Positions 8,804-19,184 of a stretch of 64,000 nucleotides of DNA are shown here, in pieces. Position numbers and translations under genes: made by a program. This DNA comes from Staphylococcus epidermidis. GTDB lineage: Bacteria; Bacillota; Bacilli; Staphylococcales; Staphylococcaceae. The notes under the pieces were generated by a model, which was not told where the DNA came from, searched no databases, and saw only the letters and a program-made list of their open reading frames with translations. Position 1 is the first letter of the stretch, and the number at the start of each line of letters is the position of its first letter. Where the stretch lies: NCBI RefSeq assembly GCF_006742205.1, contig NZ_AP019721.1:248001-312000 (forward strand). Reading direction: 5' to 3'.

Positions 8804-9615
8804 ATACGTTGGATAGTAAATATGAATTAAAATCAAAAAAACATCGTCAGCGAATAATTAAAAATTGGGTTATAGTCACTGTAGTTGCAGCTGTAATTAT
8901 ATGGGCGTTTGCAGGGATTCCAGGTCTTGAACTTAAAAGTAAGTCTATTGAAATATTAAAGTCTATCTTTTACGGACTATTTCATCCAGATTTAAGTTAC
9001 ATATATATACCTGATGGTGAAGACTTACTTAGAGGTTTGCTGGAAACTTTTGCTATTGCAGTGATTGGCACGTTCATTGCTTCAATTATATGTATTCCTT
9101 TTGCATTTTTAGGAGCTAAAAATATGATGAAATTACGACCGGTTACGGGCATAAGTAAATTCATATTAAGCATTATACGTGTGTTTCCTGAAATTGTAAT
9201 GGCGTTAATATTTATTAAAGCTGTTGGACCAGGTTCGTTTTCAGGTGTACTTGCACTGGGGATTCATTCAGTCGGCATGTTAGGGAAGCTTTTTGTTGAA
9301 GATATTGAAAGTTTAGATTTTAGCGCTGTAGAATCTTTAAAGGCGAGTGGAGCAAATAAAATGAAGACGTTAATGTTTGCTGTAATACCACAAATTTTAC
9401 CATCGTTTATTTCACTTATTTTGTATCGATTTGAATTGAATTTACGTTCGGCCTCCATTTTAGGATTAATCGGCGCAGGTGGCATAGGTACACCATTAAT
9501 TTTTGCTTTACAAACACGATCTTGGGACCGAGTTGGCATGATTCTAATTGGTTTGATTGCGATGGTCGCTTTAGTTGATTTAATATCTGGCGCGGTTCGT
9601 AAACGTATCGTTTAG
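8800..9615 (+). CDS. phnE: Phosphonate-type ABC transporter permease, second PhnE
   Basis: A 271-aa permease paralogous to the preceding one, with the same architecture: EAA-like loop ESLKASGANKMKTLMFAVIPQ and ASILGLIGAGGIGTP near the C-terminus. Its ATG overlaps the stop of the first permease by 4 bases. It is the last gene of the operon. No clear terminator was seen before the next gene, only about 220 bases of AT-rich DNA. Confidence 0.9.
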   Translation: MNTLDSKYELKSKKHRQRIIKNWVIVTVVAAVIIWAFAGIPGLELKSKSIEILKSIFYGLFHPDLSYIYIPDGEDLLRGLLETFAIAVIGTFIASIICIPFAFLGAKNMMKLRPVTGISKFILSIIRVFPEIVMALIFIKAVGPGSFSGVLALGIHSVGMLGKLFVEDIESLDFSAVESLKASGANKMKTLMFAVIPQILPSFISLILYRFELNLRSASILGLIGAGGIGTPLIFALQTRSWDRVGMILIGLIAMVALVDLISGAVRKRIV

Positions 9616-9890
9616 TGCATTTATGGTGAAAGAATATGTTCGTTGTCTAAAGCATTAATTGTTTTCATTTATTGGAATAAAAATTTTAATTTAAGACATA
9701 CGTCATATTCATCATTTTAATTTTCGGTAGGAATGTATTCATGTTATAATTCTAAAATATAATAAAATTATTTAGAAAAATATTTTTTTGATAGCGTATA
9801 ATTATTTATAATAGAAATATAATAACATGTTCGTAATTGAAAATTGATCAAACACTTACATCACGAATTAGACAACTTGAGGCTTATATC

Positions 9891-11192
9891 ATGAAACAAT
9901 TTTTAAACATCACTCAACGTAAATTTATCGAATGGTTGATTATCTTATCCATTTTTATAGTTAGCATTCCTAATAAATGGACATTAATGATATCTATCGC
10001 TTTATCTTTATTACTTCTTAAAAGAGGGGCGCTAGGTGTCGTTCAATTAATCATACTTTATATGCTCAGATCGCAAATATACACTCCCTATGATACACAA
10101 GAGATGGCGCATTACATAGTAAGTATGAAATATATCTTGATTTATGTAATTGGAGTATTTTTTCTATTTAAATATGTAAAACATTGGATAAGAAATGAAA
10201 TGATATTAAGATTTATCAAGTCTACTATGATTCTTATGCTACTTTATATCATAATGAGTTTAGTCGTATCTAATGATCCGATAGAATCTATTCTTAAATT
10301 GCTTAACTTCTTTATACCGCTAATTTTGATTGTTATGTATGTTAGTTTAATAAAAAAGATAAAGAATCTCATTAACTGGATTAATCAATTTATCACGCTA
10401 GTGATTGCCTTTACTTTTTTATTTATAGTTATAGCGCCAAAATCATATTTAATTGATGAGGAATCACTTAGAAGTGTTTTCAAGGATGCACATTCATTCG
10501 CAGTTATTCTTGCTATGGGTCTAGTTCTATATATGGTAACAATAATCAAACAACAAGATTATGATGTATTCAATTTATTATTATTAAATATTGGAATGAT
10601 AGAGCTCTATTTATCAAACTCTCGTCATATTTTCATATCTGTTATTTTATGTCTAATGCTTCTATTACCGTTATCTCACATAAAAAAGAGAATTAAACAT
10701 CCCATAATTGGTGCTATGATACTAATGGCAATTGCTATAATAAATCAACCATATATTTATCATCTTTTTATTAAACTAATCTTAAAAGGGAAGAATAGCC
10801 AAGAGGTCTTTATGCCGAGTGATATGAATATTAAAGCTATTGATTATGCGCTAACTGAGCATCCTTTTTTAGGAAGCGGTTTTGGTATACCAATGATAAA
10901 AGCGAGTTCAGAAATACAATACTTTAATGTAGCAACGAGTAATATCATCTTCGGTATGATTATCTTTACTGGAATAATAGGACTTACTTTATGTACGATA
11001 TACATGCTTCATATGGTACTTTTAGTTACTTTTCCAATGAGTATTACTATTTTATTATTTTTAATCACTATCTTTGTTAATATGGATTATATTATTTTAT
11101 TTGATTCCGTGGGGCTAGGTATATTGTGTTATATATTTTGGGGAATATATTTAAAAGAAGGTATGTATCAATACAACAACGGACAATGGTAA
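9891..11192 (+). CDS. O-antigen ligase/polymerase-like polytopic membrane protein
   Basis: A 433-aa protein with about 10-12 hydrophobic segments. It carries features of the O-antigen ligase/Wzy superfamily: DAHSFAVIL in a mid membrane segment, LSNSRHIFIS, and a large outer loop ending NIKAIDYALTEHPFLGSGFG. The ATG at 9891 is preferred over TTG 9837 because TTGAGG lies eight bases before it, while the TTG has no ribosome binding site. It is a monocistronic unit between phn and the SRR adhesin locus, closed by a strong hairpin. Members transfer or polymerise lipid-linked glycans on the outer membrane face. No other polysaccharide genes are nearby, so the glycan is unknown. Confidence 0.7.
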   Translation: MKQFLNITQRKFIEWLIILSIFIVSIPNKWTLMISIALSLLLLKRGALGVVQLIILYMLRSQIYTPYDTQEMAHYIVSMKYILIYVIGVFFLFKYVKHWIRNEMILRFIKSTMILMLLYIIMSLVVSNDPIESILKLLNFFIPLILIVMYVSLIKKIKNLINWINQFITLVIAFTFLFIVIAPKSYLIDEESLRSVFKDAHSFAVILAMGLVLYMVTIIKQQDYDVFNLLLLNIGMIELYLSNSRHIFISVILCLMLLLPLSHIKKRIKHPIIGAMILMAIAIINQPYIYHLFIKLILKGKNSQEVFMPSDMNIKAIDYALTEHPFLGSGFGIPMIKASSEIQYFNVATSNIIFGMIIFTGIIGLTLCTIYMLHMVLLVTFPMSITILLFLITIFVNMDYIILFDSVGLGILCYIFWGIYLKEGMYQYNNGQW

Positions 11193-11232
11193 ATAACATT
11201 GTGTCTAAAGCAATTTAGTAATCATTAATTTT

Positions 11233-11268
11233 AAAACTAACTTTATTTAAAGTTAGTTTTTTATTCGT
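11233..11268 (+). terminator. Rho-independent terminator after the O-antigen-ligase-like gene
   Basis: Perfect stem AAAACTAACTTT (11233-11244) / AAAGTTAGTTTT (11249-11260) with a 4-nt loop, followed by TTATTC. Confidence 0.85.
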
Positions 11269-11612
11269 TATCATACATAAATATACAAATTAGTTTTTAA
11301 GTTCCTTCGTAAATTATATTCATTTTGATTCGAATTTATATATATAATTATTCAATAAGTAGATAAAGTTTAGTTGAATTCAATGTAACAGTAACTTGAA
11401 ATATAGATAAAAAACACTTGTTAATAGTAAAATAATCCTTTTGTTAACAATTCCTCTTTGCACAATCGTTTAATATCTTTATATGTATAGTAATTTATTA
11501 AAACTAAGAAGTATTAGTTGCATTTTACATGTTCATAGTTATATACTTGTAAAAATGAATATTTTCAGTATAAAAGACTATGATTAATTAAGAAAACTAT
11601 GGGGAGTTTATT
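11269..11612. other. Upstream region of the SRR adhesin, no gene seen
   Basis: About 340 bases of very AT-rich sequence without an open frame. It must hold the sraP promoter, but no -35/-10 pair stood out. A TTTTCAG fragment at about 11565 resembles half a CodY box but is too weak to call. Confidence 0.4.
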
Positions 11613-14600
11613 ATGACAAAGAAAGAAAAGGATTATAAAAAAAGTCTTGAGCAACAAAAAACACGGGTAAAAATATACAAGTCAGGAAAAAGCTGGGTAA
11701 AAGCAAGTATTAATGAAATAGAATTGTTAAAAACAATGGGGCTACCATTTTTAAGTAAAAACGAAATACAAGAAAATGTGACTGAAAAGACGAAAGGTCA
11801 TAAATTAAAAAAAAGTGCAGCTAAAACAACAGCCCTAGTTGGTGGAGCATTTACATTTAATATGTTGAATAATCATCAAGCATTTGCTGCCTCAGAAACA
11901 CCAATCACCTCTGAAATTTCATCCAATAGTGAGACAGTAGCCAATCAAAATTCAACTACGATTAAGAACTCACAAAAAGAAACAGTCAATTCTACAAGTT
12001 TGGAATCTAACCATTCTAATAGTACAAATAAGCAAATGTCTTCAGAAGTTACAAATACAGCTCAATCCAGTGAAAAAGCTGGAATTAGTCAACAAAGTAG
12101 TGAAACATCAAATCAATCATCTAAGTTAAATACATATGCCTCCACAGACCATGTAGAGAGTACAACTACTAACAATGATAATACTGCACAACAAGATCAA
12201 AATAAGTCTTCGAATGTAACCTCTAAGTCAACACAATCAAACACGTCATCCTCAGAAAAGAACATTAGCTCCAATTTAACCCAGTCAATCGAAACAAAAG
12301 CAACCGATTCATTAGCGACTAGTGAAGCACGTACTAGTACAAATCAAATATCTAATCTGACATCAACATCTACTTCGAATCAATCGAGTCCTACTTCCTT
12401 TGCAAATTTAAGAACATTTAGTAGATTTACTGTTTTGAATACGATGGCAGCACCGACAACAACGTCCACGACAACAACTTCAAGTCTGACATCTAATTCT
12501 GTTGTGGTGAACAAAGATAACTTTAATGAACATATGAATCTGTCTGGATCTGCGACGTATGATCCTAAAACAGGTATTGCTACCTTAACGCCAGACGCAT
12601 ATAGTCAAAAGGGTGCCATATCTTTAAACACTCGATTAGATTCAAACCGTAGCTTCCGTTTTACAGGTAAAGTTAACCTTGGTAATAGATATGAAGGTTA
12701 TTCTCCTGATGGTGTACCAGGTGGAGATGGCATTGGCTTTGCATTTTCACCAGGCCCTTTAGGACAGATAGGTAAAGAAGGGGCTGCCGTTGGAATAGGT
12801 GGTTTGAATAATGCCTTTGGTTTTAAATTGGATACGTATCATAACACATCAACTCCTAAATCTGATGCTAAAGCAAAAGCAGACCCACGTAATGTTGGTG
12901 GTGGTGGCGCTTTTGGTGCCTTCGTAAGTACAGATAGAAATGGTATGGCTACCACTGAGGCATCATCTGCGGCTAAATTAAATGTACAACCTACTGACAA
13001 TTCATTCCAAGATTTTGTCATTGACTATAATGGTGATACAAAAGTGATGACAGTGACGTACGCTGGACAAACTTTTACGAGAAATCTTACAGATTGGATT
13101 AAAAACAGTGGTGGTACGACGTTTTCTCTATCTATGACTGCCTCAACTGGTGGCGCAAAAAACTTACAACAAGTTCAATTTGGAACATTCGAGTATACAG
13201 AATCAGCTGTTGCTAAAGTACGCTATGTAGATGCAAATACTGGTAAGGATATTATTCCACCTAAAACCATTGCAGGTGAAGTTGATGCGACTGTGAATAT
13301 AGATAAACAATTAAACAACTTGAAAAATTCAGGTTACAGTTATGTTAGTACAGACGCTTTACAAAACTCCAATTATTCAGAAACATCAGGTACACCTACA
13401 CTTAAATTAACTAACTCAAGCCAAACGGTGATTTATAAATTCAAAGATGTTCAAGGTCCTCAAATTAGTGTTGATAGTCAAACTAGAGAAGTTGGAAAGA
13501 CCATTAATCCAATTACAATTACTACAACTGACAATAGTAAAGACGTATTAACTACAACTGTGACAGGTCTACCTTCAGGGTTATCTTTTGATCAAACGAC
13601 AAATACAATTACTGGCACGCCAAGTGAAGTAGGAACTACAACTGTGACAGTTAATACTACTGATGCTACTGGGAACGTAACATCTAAGCAATTTACAATA
13701 ACGATTCAAGATACAATCAGCCCTGTTGTAAATGTGACGCCAAGTCAAGCATCAGAAGTTTTCACGCCGATTAATCCAATTACGATAACTGCTACAGATA
13801 ATAGTGGCAAAGTGGTAACGCATACAGTAACTGGATTGCCACAAGGACTTAAATTTGATGCATCTACGAATTCAATTGTTGGAACTCCAACTCAAATAGG
13901 AACAAATACAATCACGATTGAGTCAACGGATGCGAGTGGAAATAAAACTACGACTAAAATTAATTATGAAGTAACGAGAAATAGCGCAAGTGACTCTACT
14001 TCCACTAGCATAGTAAATAGTGTTTCAACAAGTATAAGTAATAGTACATCGCTAAGTGATAGTGTAAAAGAGAGTCAATCATTATCAACAAAAGAATCAA
14101 CAAGTAAGAGTCTCTCAGGGTCGTTAAGTGCGTCAACGTCGAATAGTACGTCAATCCAAGCGAGCGAATCCGTAAGTACAAGTAAGAAGTTATCAGAATC
14201 AGCGAGTACGTCGATGTCTGATAGCGCATCAATAAAAGCGAGCGAATCAGCAAGTACAAGTAAGAAGTTATCAGAATCAGCGAGTACGTCGACGTCTGAT
14301 AGCGCATCAATAAAAGCAAGCGAATCAGCAAGTACAAGTAAGAAGTTATCAGAATCAGCGAGTACGTCGATGTCTGATAGCGCATCAATAAAAGCGAGCG
14401 AATCAGCGAGTACAAGTAAGAAGTTATCAGAATCAGCGAGTACGTCGACGTCTGATAGCGCATCAACCCAAGCAAGCGAATCAGCAAGTACAAGTAAAAA
14501 GTTATCAGAATCAACGAGTACGTCGACTTCAGATAGTGCATCAACATCAACGAGTGAGAGTGACTCAACAAGTGAAAGTACATCGTTAAGTGACTCGACA

Positions 14601-17600
14601 AGTGCGAGTCTTTCAGAATCGACAAGTACATCAACATCCGACAGTGCGTCCACATCAACGAGTGAGAGTGACTCAAACAGTACAAGTACGTCATTGAGTG
14701 AGTCGACAAGCACAAGTCTTTCAGACTCAACGAGTACGTCAACATCAGATAGTGCGTCAACGTCAGCAAGTGTGAGTGACTCCAATAGCGCAAGTACGTC
14801 ATTAAGAGAATCGACAAGTACGAGTCTTTCAGACTCAACAAGTACATCGACATCTGACAGTGCGTCAACATCAACGAGCGAGAGCGACTCCGATAGCGCA
14901 AGTACATCGTTGAGTGGCTCATCAAGTACAAGCGTTTCAGATTCAACAAGCGCGTCAACATCAGAAAGTGCATCAACGTCAACGAGCATAAGTGACTCAA
15001 ACAGTACAAGTACGTCATTAAGTGAATCGACAAGTACGAGTCTTTCAGAATCAACGAGTACGTCGACATCCGACAGTGCATCCACATCAATGAGTGTAAG
15101 CGACTCAAATAGTGCCAGCATATCTTTAAGTGAGTCGACAAGCACAAGCGTTTCAGATTCAACAAGTACATCGACATCAGAAAGTGCATCAACGTCAACG
15201 AGCGAGAGTGACTCCAATAGCGCAAGTACGTCATTAAGTGAGTCGACAAGCACAAGCGTTTCAGATTCAACAAGCACATCGACATCAGACAGTGCGTCAA
15301 CATCAACAAGTGTGAGTGAGTCAAGCAGTACAAGCACATCCATAAGTGAATCATTAAGCACAAGTGATTCAGATTCAAAAAGCATGTCAACGTCAGAAAG
15401 TGCATCAACATCAACGAGTGTGAGCGACTCGGAAAGTGCAAGTACATCCATAAGTGAATCGACAAGTACATCAACATCGGACAGTGCGTCAACATCAACG
15501 AGCGTAAGTGACTCCAATAGCGCAAGTACGTCATTAAGTGAATCGACAAGTACGAGTCTTTCAGACTCAACGAGTACATCGACATCAGATAGTACGTCTG
15601 CATCAACAAGTGAGAGTGACTCAAACAGTACAAGCACATCCATGAGTGAATCATTAAGCACAAGCGTTTCAGATTCAACAAGTACGTCAACGTCAGACAG
15701 TGCATCAACGTCAACAAGTGTGAGTGACTCCAATAGCGCAAGTACGTCATTAAGTGATTCAACAAGTACAAGCATTTCAGACTCAACGAGTGCGTCGACA
15801 TCAGATAGTGCATCAACATCAACGAGTGAGAGTGACTCAACAAGTGAAAGTACGTCATTAAGTGGATCATCAAGTACAAGCGTTTCAGATTCAACAAGCA
15901 CGTCGACATCCGACAGTGCGTCAACATCAACGAGCGTAAGTGACTCCAATAGCGCAAGTACGTCATTAAGTGATTCAACAAGTACAAGCATTTCAGATTC
16001 AACAAGCACGTCGACATCAGAAAGTGCATCCACATCAACGAGTGAGAGTGAATCAGCGAGTACAAGTAAGAAGTTATCAGAATCAGCGAGTACATCGACT
16101 TCAGAAAGTGCATCCACATCAACGAGTGAGAGTGAGTCAAACAGTGAAAGTACATCATTAAGTGACTCGACAAGTACGAGCGTTTCAGACTCAACAAGAA
16201 CATCAACATCCGATAGTGCATCTACATCTATGAGTGTAAGCTACTCAAACAGTGCAAGTACGTCCTTAAGTGACTCGACAAGTACAAGCATTTCGGATTC
16301 AACGAGTACATCGACATCAGACAGTGCGTCAACGTCAACAAGTGTGAGCGACTCAAACAGTGCAAGCACATCTTTAAGTGAGTCGACAAGCACAAGCGTT
16401 TCAGATTCAACAAGCACGTCGACATCAGAAAGTGCATCCACATCAACGAGTGAGAGTGAATCAGCGAGTACAAGTAAGAAGTTATCAGAATCAGCGAGTA
16501 CGTCGATGTCTGATAGCGCATCTGCATCAACGAGTGAATCAAACAGTACAAGTACGTCATTAAGTGGCTCGACAAGTACGAGTCTTTCAGGATCAACGAG
16601 TACATCGACTTCAGAAAGTGCGTCAACATCAACGAGCGTAAGTGACTCCAATAGCGCAAGTACATCGTTGAGTGGCTCATTAAGTACAAGCGTTTCAGAT
16701 TCAACGAGTGCGTCCACATCAGACAGTACATCAACATCAACGAGTGAGAGTGAATCAAACAGTACAAGTACGTCATTGAGTGAGTCAACAAGCACAAGTC
16801 TTTCAGACTCAACGAGTACGTCAACATCAGACAGTGCATCAACGTCAACGAGTGTGAGCGACTCCAATAGCGCAAGTACGTCATTAAGTGAATCATCAAG
16901 TACAAGCGTTTCAGATTCAACAAGTACGTCAACGTCAGAAAGTGCATCAACGTCAACGAGTGTGAGCGACTCAAATAGTACAAGTACGTCATTAAGTGAA
17001 TCGACAAGTACGAGTCTTTCAAACTCAACAAGCACATCGACATCAGACAGTGCTTCAACGTCAACAAGCGAGAGTGACTCGAACAGTGCAAGCACATCGC
17101 TAAGTGGATCATTAAGTACAAGCATTTCAGACTCAACGAGTACGTCGACATCAGACAGTGCGTCCACATCCACATCAGAAAGTGCATCCACATCAACGAG
17201 TGTGAGTGAGTCAGACAGTGAAAGTACATCCATGAGTGTGAGTGACTCGAATAGTACAAGTACATCATTGAGTGACTCGACAAGTACGAGCGTTTCAGAC
17301 TCAACAAGAACATCAACATCCGATAGTGCATCTACATCAAAGAGTGTAAGTGAGTCAAACAGCGCCAGTACATCGGTAAGTGGCTCAACAAGTACAAGCA
17401 TTTCAGATTCATCAAGCACGTCCACATCAATGAGTACATCTGAAACTTTCACTTCTCAATCTCCTATAAATAGTGAAAGTCAATTTATTGGTGATAGCTT
17501 GTCTGAAGATACAATCGTGACTCAATCAAAAAATACGAATATGCTTAATAAAACTGGAAAAGATTATGATTTACAAGAACAAAGAGGTTATACTGATTCA

Positions 17601-17825
17601 GAACAACACAATGAAACACAAAGTAATCAAGCTGATAATCACTCAAACAACCTCGATTTACTTCATCAAAATCGTTTACAAGATAAAGTCGTTAAACAAC
17701 CGACTAAAGGAGAAGATGGAGTTGTAAGCAACGGTTTTATAGTAGCAGTAGCAATAGTATTGGCTATCTTCGGTTTGGCAAAAAAATCTAGAAAAGACGA
17801 TGATGATCAAGATGGTAGTAAATAA
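11613..17825 (+). CDS. sraP: SraP-type serine-rich repeat surface glycoprotein, degenerate sorting motif
   Basis: A 2070-aa giant adhesin. Domains in order: a long signal region (1-92) with KxYKxGKxW motif KIYKSGKSW at 20-28 and cleavage near AFA92, the signal used by SecA2/SecY2; a Ser/Thr/Asn-rich SRR1 (about 93-290); an L-type lectin module (about 295-530, with [10 protein letters not shown] and [10 protein letters not shown]); a MucBP/beta-grasp module (531-613); two cadherin-like modules (614-702, 703-788) each ending in a TGTP/VGTP-DATGN/DASGN pattern; and SRR2 (about 789-1945), nearly all S-x-S with T, A, D, E, N. The C-terminus has a hydrophobic helix and KKSRK but, where LPXTG belongs, reads QPTKG (2029-2033). 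It is expected to be O-glycosylated by GtfAB and to bind host glycans. RBS GGGGAG precedes the ATG. Confidence 0.93.
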   Translation: MTKKEKDYKKSLEQQKTRVKIYKSGKSWVKASINEIELLKTMGLPFLSKNEIQENVTEKTKGHKLKKSAAKTTALVGGAFTFNMLNNHQAFAASETPITSEISSNSETVANQNSTTIKNSQKETVNSTSLESNHSNSTNKQMSSEVTNTAQSSEKAGISQQSSETSNQSSKLNTYASTDHVESTTTNNDNTAQQDQNKSSNVTSKSTQSNTSSSEKNISSNLTQSIETKATDSLATSEARTSTNQISNLTSTSTSNQSSPTSFANLRTFSRFTVLNTMAAPTTTSTTTTSSLTSNSVVVNKDNFNEHMNLSGSATYDPKTGIATLTPDAYSQKGAISLNTRLDSNRSFRFTGKVNLGNRYEGYSPDGVPGGDGIGFAFSPGPLGQIGKEGAAVGIGGLNNAFGFKLDTYHNTSTPKSDAKAKADPRNVGGGGAFGAFVSTDRNGMATTEASSAAKLNVQPTDNSFQDFVIDYNGDTKVMTVTYAGQTFTRNLTDWIKNSGGTTFSLSMTASTGGAKNLQQVQFGTFEYTESAVAKVRYVDANTGKDIIPPKTIAGEVDATVNIDKQLNNLKNSGYSYVSTDALQNSNYSETSGTPTLKLTNSSQTVIYKFKDVQGPQISVDSQTREVGKTINPITITTTDNSKDVLTTTVTGLPSGLSFDQTTNTITGTPSEVGTTTVTVNTTDATGNVTSKQFTITIQDTISPVVNVTPSQASEVFTPINPITITATDNSGKVVTHTVTGLPQGLKFDASTNSIVGTPTQIGTNTITIESTDASGNKTTTKINYEVTRNSASDSTSTSIVNSVSTSISNSTSLSDSVKESQSLSTKESTSKSLSGSLSASTSNSTSIQASESVSTSKKLSESASTSMSDSASIKASESASTSKKLSESASTSTSDSASIKASESASTSKKLSESASTSMSDSASIKASESASTSKKLSESASTSTSDSASTQASESASTSKKLSESTSTSTSDSASTSTSESDSTSESTSLSDSTSASLSESTSTSTSDSASTSTSESDSNSTSTSLSESTSTSLSDSTSTSTSDSASTSASVSDSNSASTSLRESTSTSLSDSTSTSTSDSASTSTSESDSDSASTSLSGSSSTSVSDSTSASTSESASTSTSISDSNSTSTSLSESTSTSLSESTSTSTSDSASTSMSVSDSNSASISLSESTSTSVSDSTSTSTSESASTSTSESDSNSASTSLSESTSTSVSDSTSTSTSDSASTSTSVSESSSTSTSISESLSTSDSDSKSMSTSESASTSTSVSDSESASTSISESTSTSTSDSASTSTSVSDSNSASTSLSESTSTSLSDSTSTSTSDSTSASTSESDSNSTSTSMSESLSTSVSDSTSTSTSDSASTSTSVSDSNSASTSLSDSTSTSISDSTSASTSDSASTSTSESDSTSESTSLSGSSSTSVSDSTSTSTSDSASTSTSVSDSNSASTSLSDSTSTSISDSTSTSTSESASTSTSESESASTSKKLSESASTSTSESASTSTSESESNSESTSLSDSTSTSVSDSTRTSTSDSASTSMSVSYSNSASTSLSDSTSTSISDSTSTSTSDSASTSTSVSDSNSASTSLSESTSTSVSDSTSTSTSESASTSTSESESASTSKKLSESASTSMSDSASASTSESNSTSTSLSGSTSTSLSGSTSTSTSESASTSTSVSDSNSASTSLSGSLSTSVSDSTSASTSDSTSTSTSESESNSTSTSLSESTSTSLSDSTSTSTSDSASTSTSVSDSNSASTSLSESSSTSVSDSTSTSTSESASTSTSVSDSNSTSTSLSESTSTSLSNSTSTSTSDSASTSTSESDSNSASTSLSGSLSTSISDSTSTSTSDSASTSTSESASTSTSVSESDSESTSMSVSDSNSTSTSLSDSTSTSVSDSTRTSTSDSASTSKSVSESNSASTSVSGSTSTSISDSSSTSTSMSTSETFTSQSPINSESQFIGDSLSEDTIVTQSKNTNMLNKTGKDYDLQEQRGYTDSEQHNETQSNQADNHSNNLDLLHQNRLQDKVVKQPTKGEDGVVSNGFIVAVAIVLAIFGLAKKSRKDDDDQDGSK
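14170..14527 (+). repeat. 78-bp tandem repeats encoding [10 protein letters not shown] cassettes in SRR2
   Basis: Five consecutive near-identical 78-bp units (26 codons each) encode [21 protein letters not shown](I/T)-(K/Q)-A-S-E. Two further single copies of the KKLSESAS core sit at about 16055-16100 and 16460-16505 inside the ordinary SRR2. These lysine pairs are the only regular positive charges in the repeat region. Confidence 0.85.
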
Positions 17826-17845
17826 CAGATAGTTTTAATCATATT

Positions 17846-17924
17846 AAGAGGCTAGGGAACAATAATTGATTGGATAAGTACATGACAACTAAATCCAACT
17901 TTAGATTATCCTTAGCCTCTTTAG
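17846..17924 (+). terminator. Hairpin between sraP and secY2
   Basis: Stem AAGAGGCTAGGGA (17846-17858) pairs with TCCTTAGCCTCTT (17909-17921) with one G.U pair and a 50-nt loop. It likely ends most sraP transcripts, with read-through or a separate promoter supplying the export genes. Confidence 0.65.
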
Positions 17925-17967
17925 ATATGATTCAAGTGATTAATTATTTAATAATTAGGGTGAAAAA

Positions 17968-19167
17968 ATGTTTAAGAAATTCGAATATAAAATCTTATAT
18001 AAAAGAATATTTTTTACATGCTTAATTTTAGTTATATATATTATAGGAAGTAATATTTCAATCGTAAGTAATGAAAATTTAAGAACTCATAAAGACTCCT
18101 TTTTTAAGTTAGCTATTACTAATGTAGGTGGGGATTTACATACATTAAATATATTTTCACTAGGACTTGGGCCGTGGTTAAGTTCGATGATTATTTTGAC
18201 ACTAATAAACCACAAAAGTAATGATAAGGTTAAAACACAAACTCGTAGGGAACGACATTTCAAAGAGCGAGCGTTAACACTTATCATTAGTGCTGCTCAA
18301 GGATTTTACATTATTCATTCATATATTAATAAACATGCGATTAAAGATAGTAATATGCTCATTTTATTATTAGTCTTAATTACAGGAACGTTGTTAATGG
18401 TGTGGTTAGCAGATCAAAATACAACGTATGGCATTTCGGGACCTATGCCAATTGTTTTAATGAGTCTTGTTAAATCTATATTTAATACACATTTTCCCAA
18501 ATTAAATTCAAGCGCATCTTTAATTACTATGATTATTGTCTTATTAGTGCTGGCCTTATTTATACTCTTCTTCATTGAGTTAACAGAATATCGGATAGAA
18601 TATAATGATATTATGAATATTTCTGCTAAAGATATACCATCATATTTATCATGGAAACTTAATCCTGCTGGTAGTATCTCTATCATGGTCAGTTTGTCAT
18701 TATTTATGTTAACGAATAATATCGTTAATTTCATAGGACGCTTTATCGTGAATCATAATTTTGAAACACATGTCTTTAATTTTACAAATCCAGTTGGAAT
18801 TACTATATATCTTCTGTTACAAATGATTTTGGGTTACTTTTTATCAAGATTATTAATTAATACGAAACGTAAATCAAAGGAATTTCTTAAAAATGGGAAT
18901 TACTTCGAGGGTATACAACCTGGACAGCAGACAGAAAAATTTCTAGGGAGTAAAGCACGTCGTATTTGTTGGTTCGGTTCAATAGTAGTAGCGATTGTAC
19001 TTGCTATACCAATGTATTCAGCGCTGCTTGTCCCCCACTTACTTAAAGAAGTTTACTTTACAACTCAAATGATTGTATTTGTCTATATTGGAATTAATAT
19101 CGCTGAAACAATTAGAGCGTACTTATACTTTGACAGCTATAAGCAAATTTTAAATAAATATTGGTAG
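17968..19167 (+). CDS. secY2: Accessory Sec translocon subunit SecY2
   Basis: A 399-aa membrane protein of the SecY family with about ten transmembrane segments, shorter and more diverged than housekeeping SecY. It keeps recognisable SecY features such as FSLGLGPWLSSMI near TM2 and GNYFEGIQPGQQTEKFL in the C5 loop. With SecA2 it forms the dedicated channel that exports the glycosylated SRR adhesin. The gene follows sraP after a hairpin and overlaps asp1's extended frame; the asp1 start lies 17 bases after its stop. Confidence 0.93.
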   Translation: MFKKFEYKILYKRIFFTCLILVIYIIGSNISIVSNENLRTHKDSFFKLAITNVGGDLHTLNIFSLGLGPWLSSMIILTLINHKSNDKVKTQTRRERHFKERALTLIISAAQGFYIIHSYINKHAIKDSNMLILLLVLITGTLLMVWLADQNTTYGISGPMPIVLMSLVKSIFNTHFPKLNSSASLITMIIVLLVLALFILFFIELTEYRIEYNDIMNISAKDIPSYLSWKLNPAGSISIMVSLSLFMLTNNIVNFIGRFIVNHNFETHVFNFTNPVGITIYLLLQMILGYFLSRLLINTKRKSKEFLKNGNYFEGIQPGQQTEKFLGSKARRICWFGSIVVAIVLAIPMYSALLVPHLLKEVYFTTQMIVFVYIGINIAETIRAYLYFDSYKQILNKYW

Positions 19168-19184
19168 GGAGGAGGTTTTGGAAT

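Noticed and set aside
9837..9890. TTG start giving a longer O-antigen-ligase-like protein
   Set aside because: There is no Shine-Dalgarno before the TTG, while ATG 9891 has one at the right distance and starts close to the first membrane helix.
11560..11580. CodY-box-like TATTTTCAGTATAAA before sraP
   Set aside because: Only about 10 of 15 positions match the consensus.
14005..17452. Four very long minus-strand open frames (up to 738 codons) opposite the SRR2 region
   Set aside because: They arise because the repeated Ser codon pattern on the plus strand contains no reverse stops. They are pure L/S/D/V repeats without start signals or domains.
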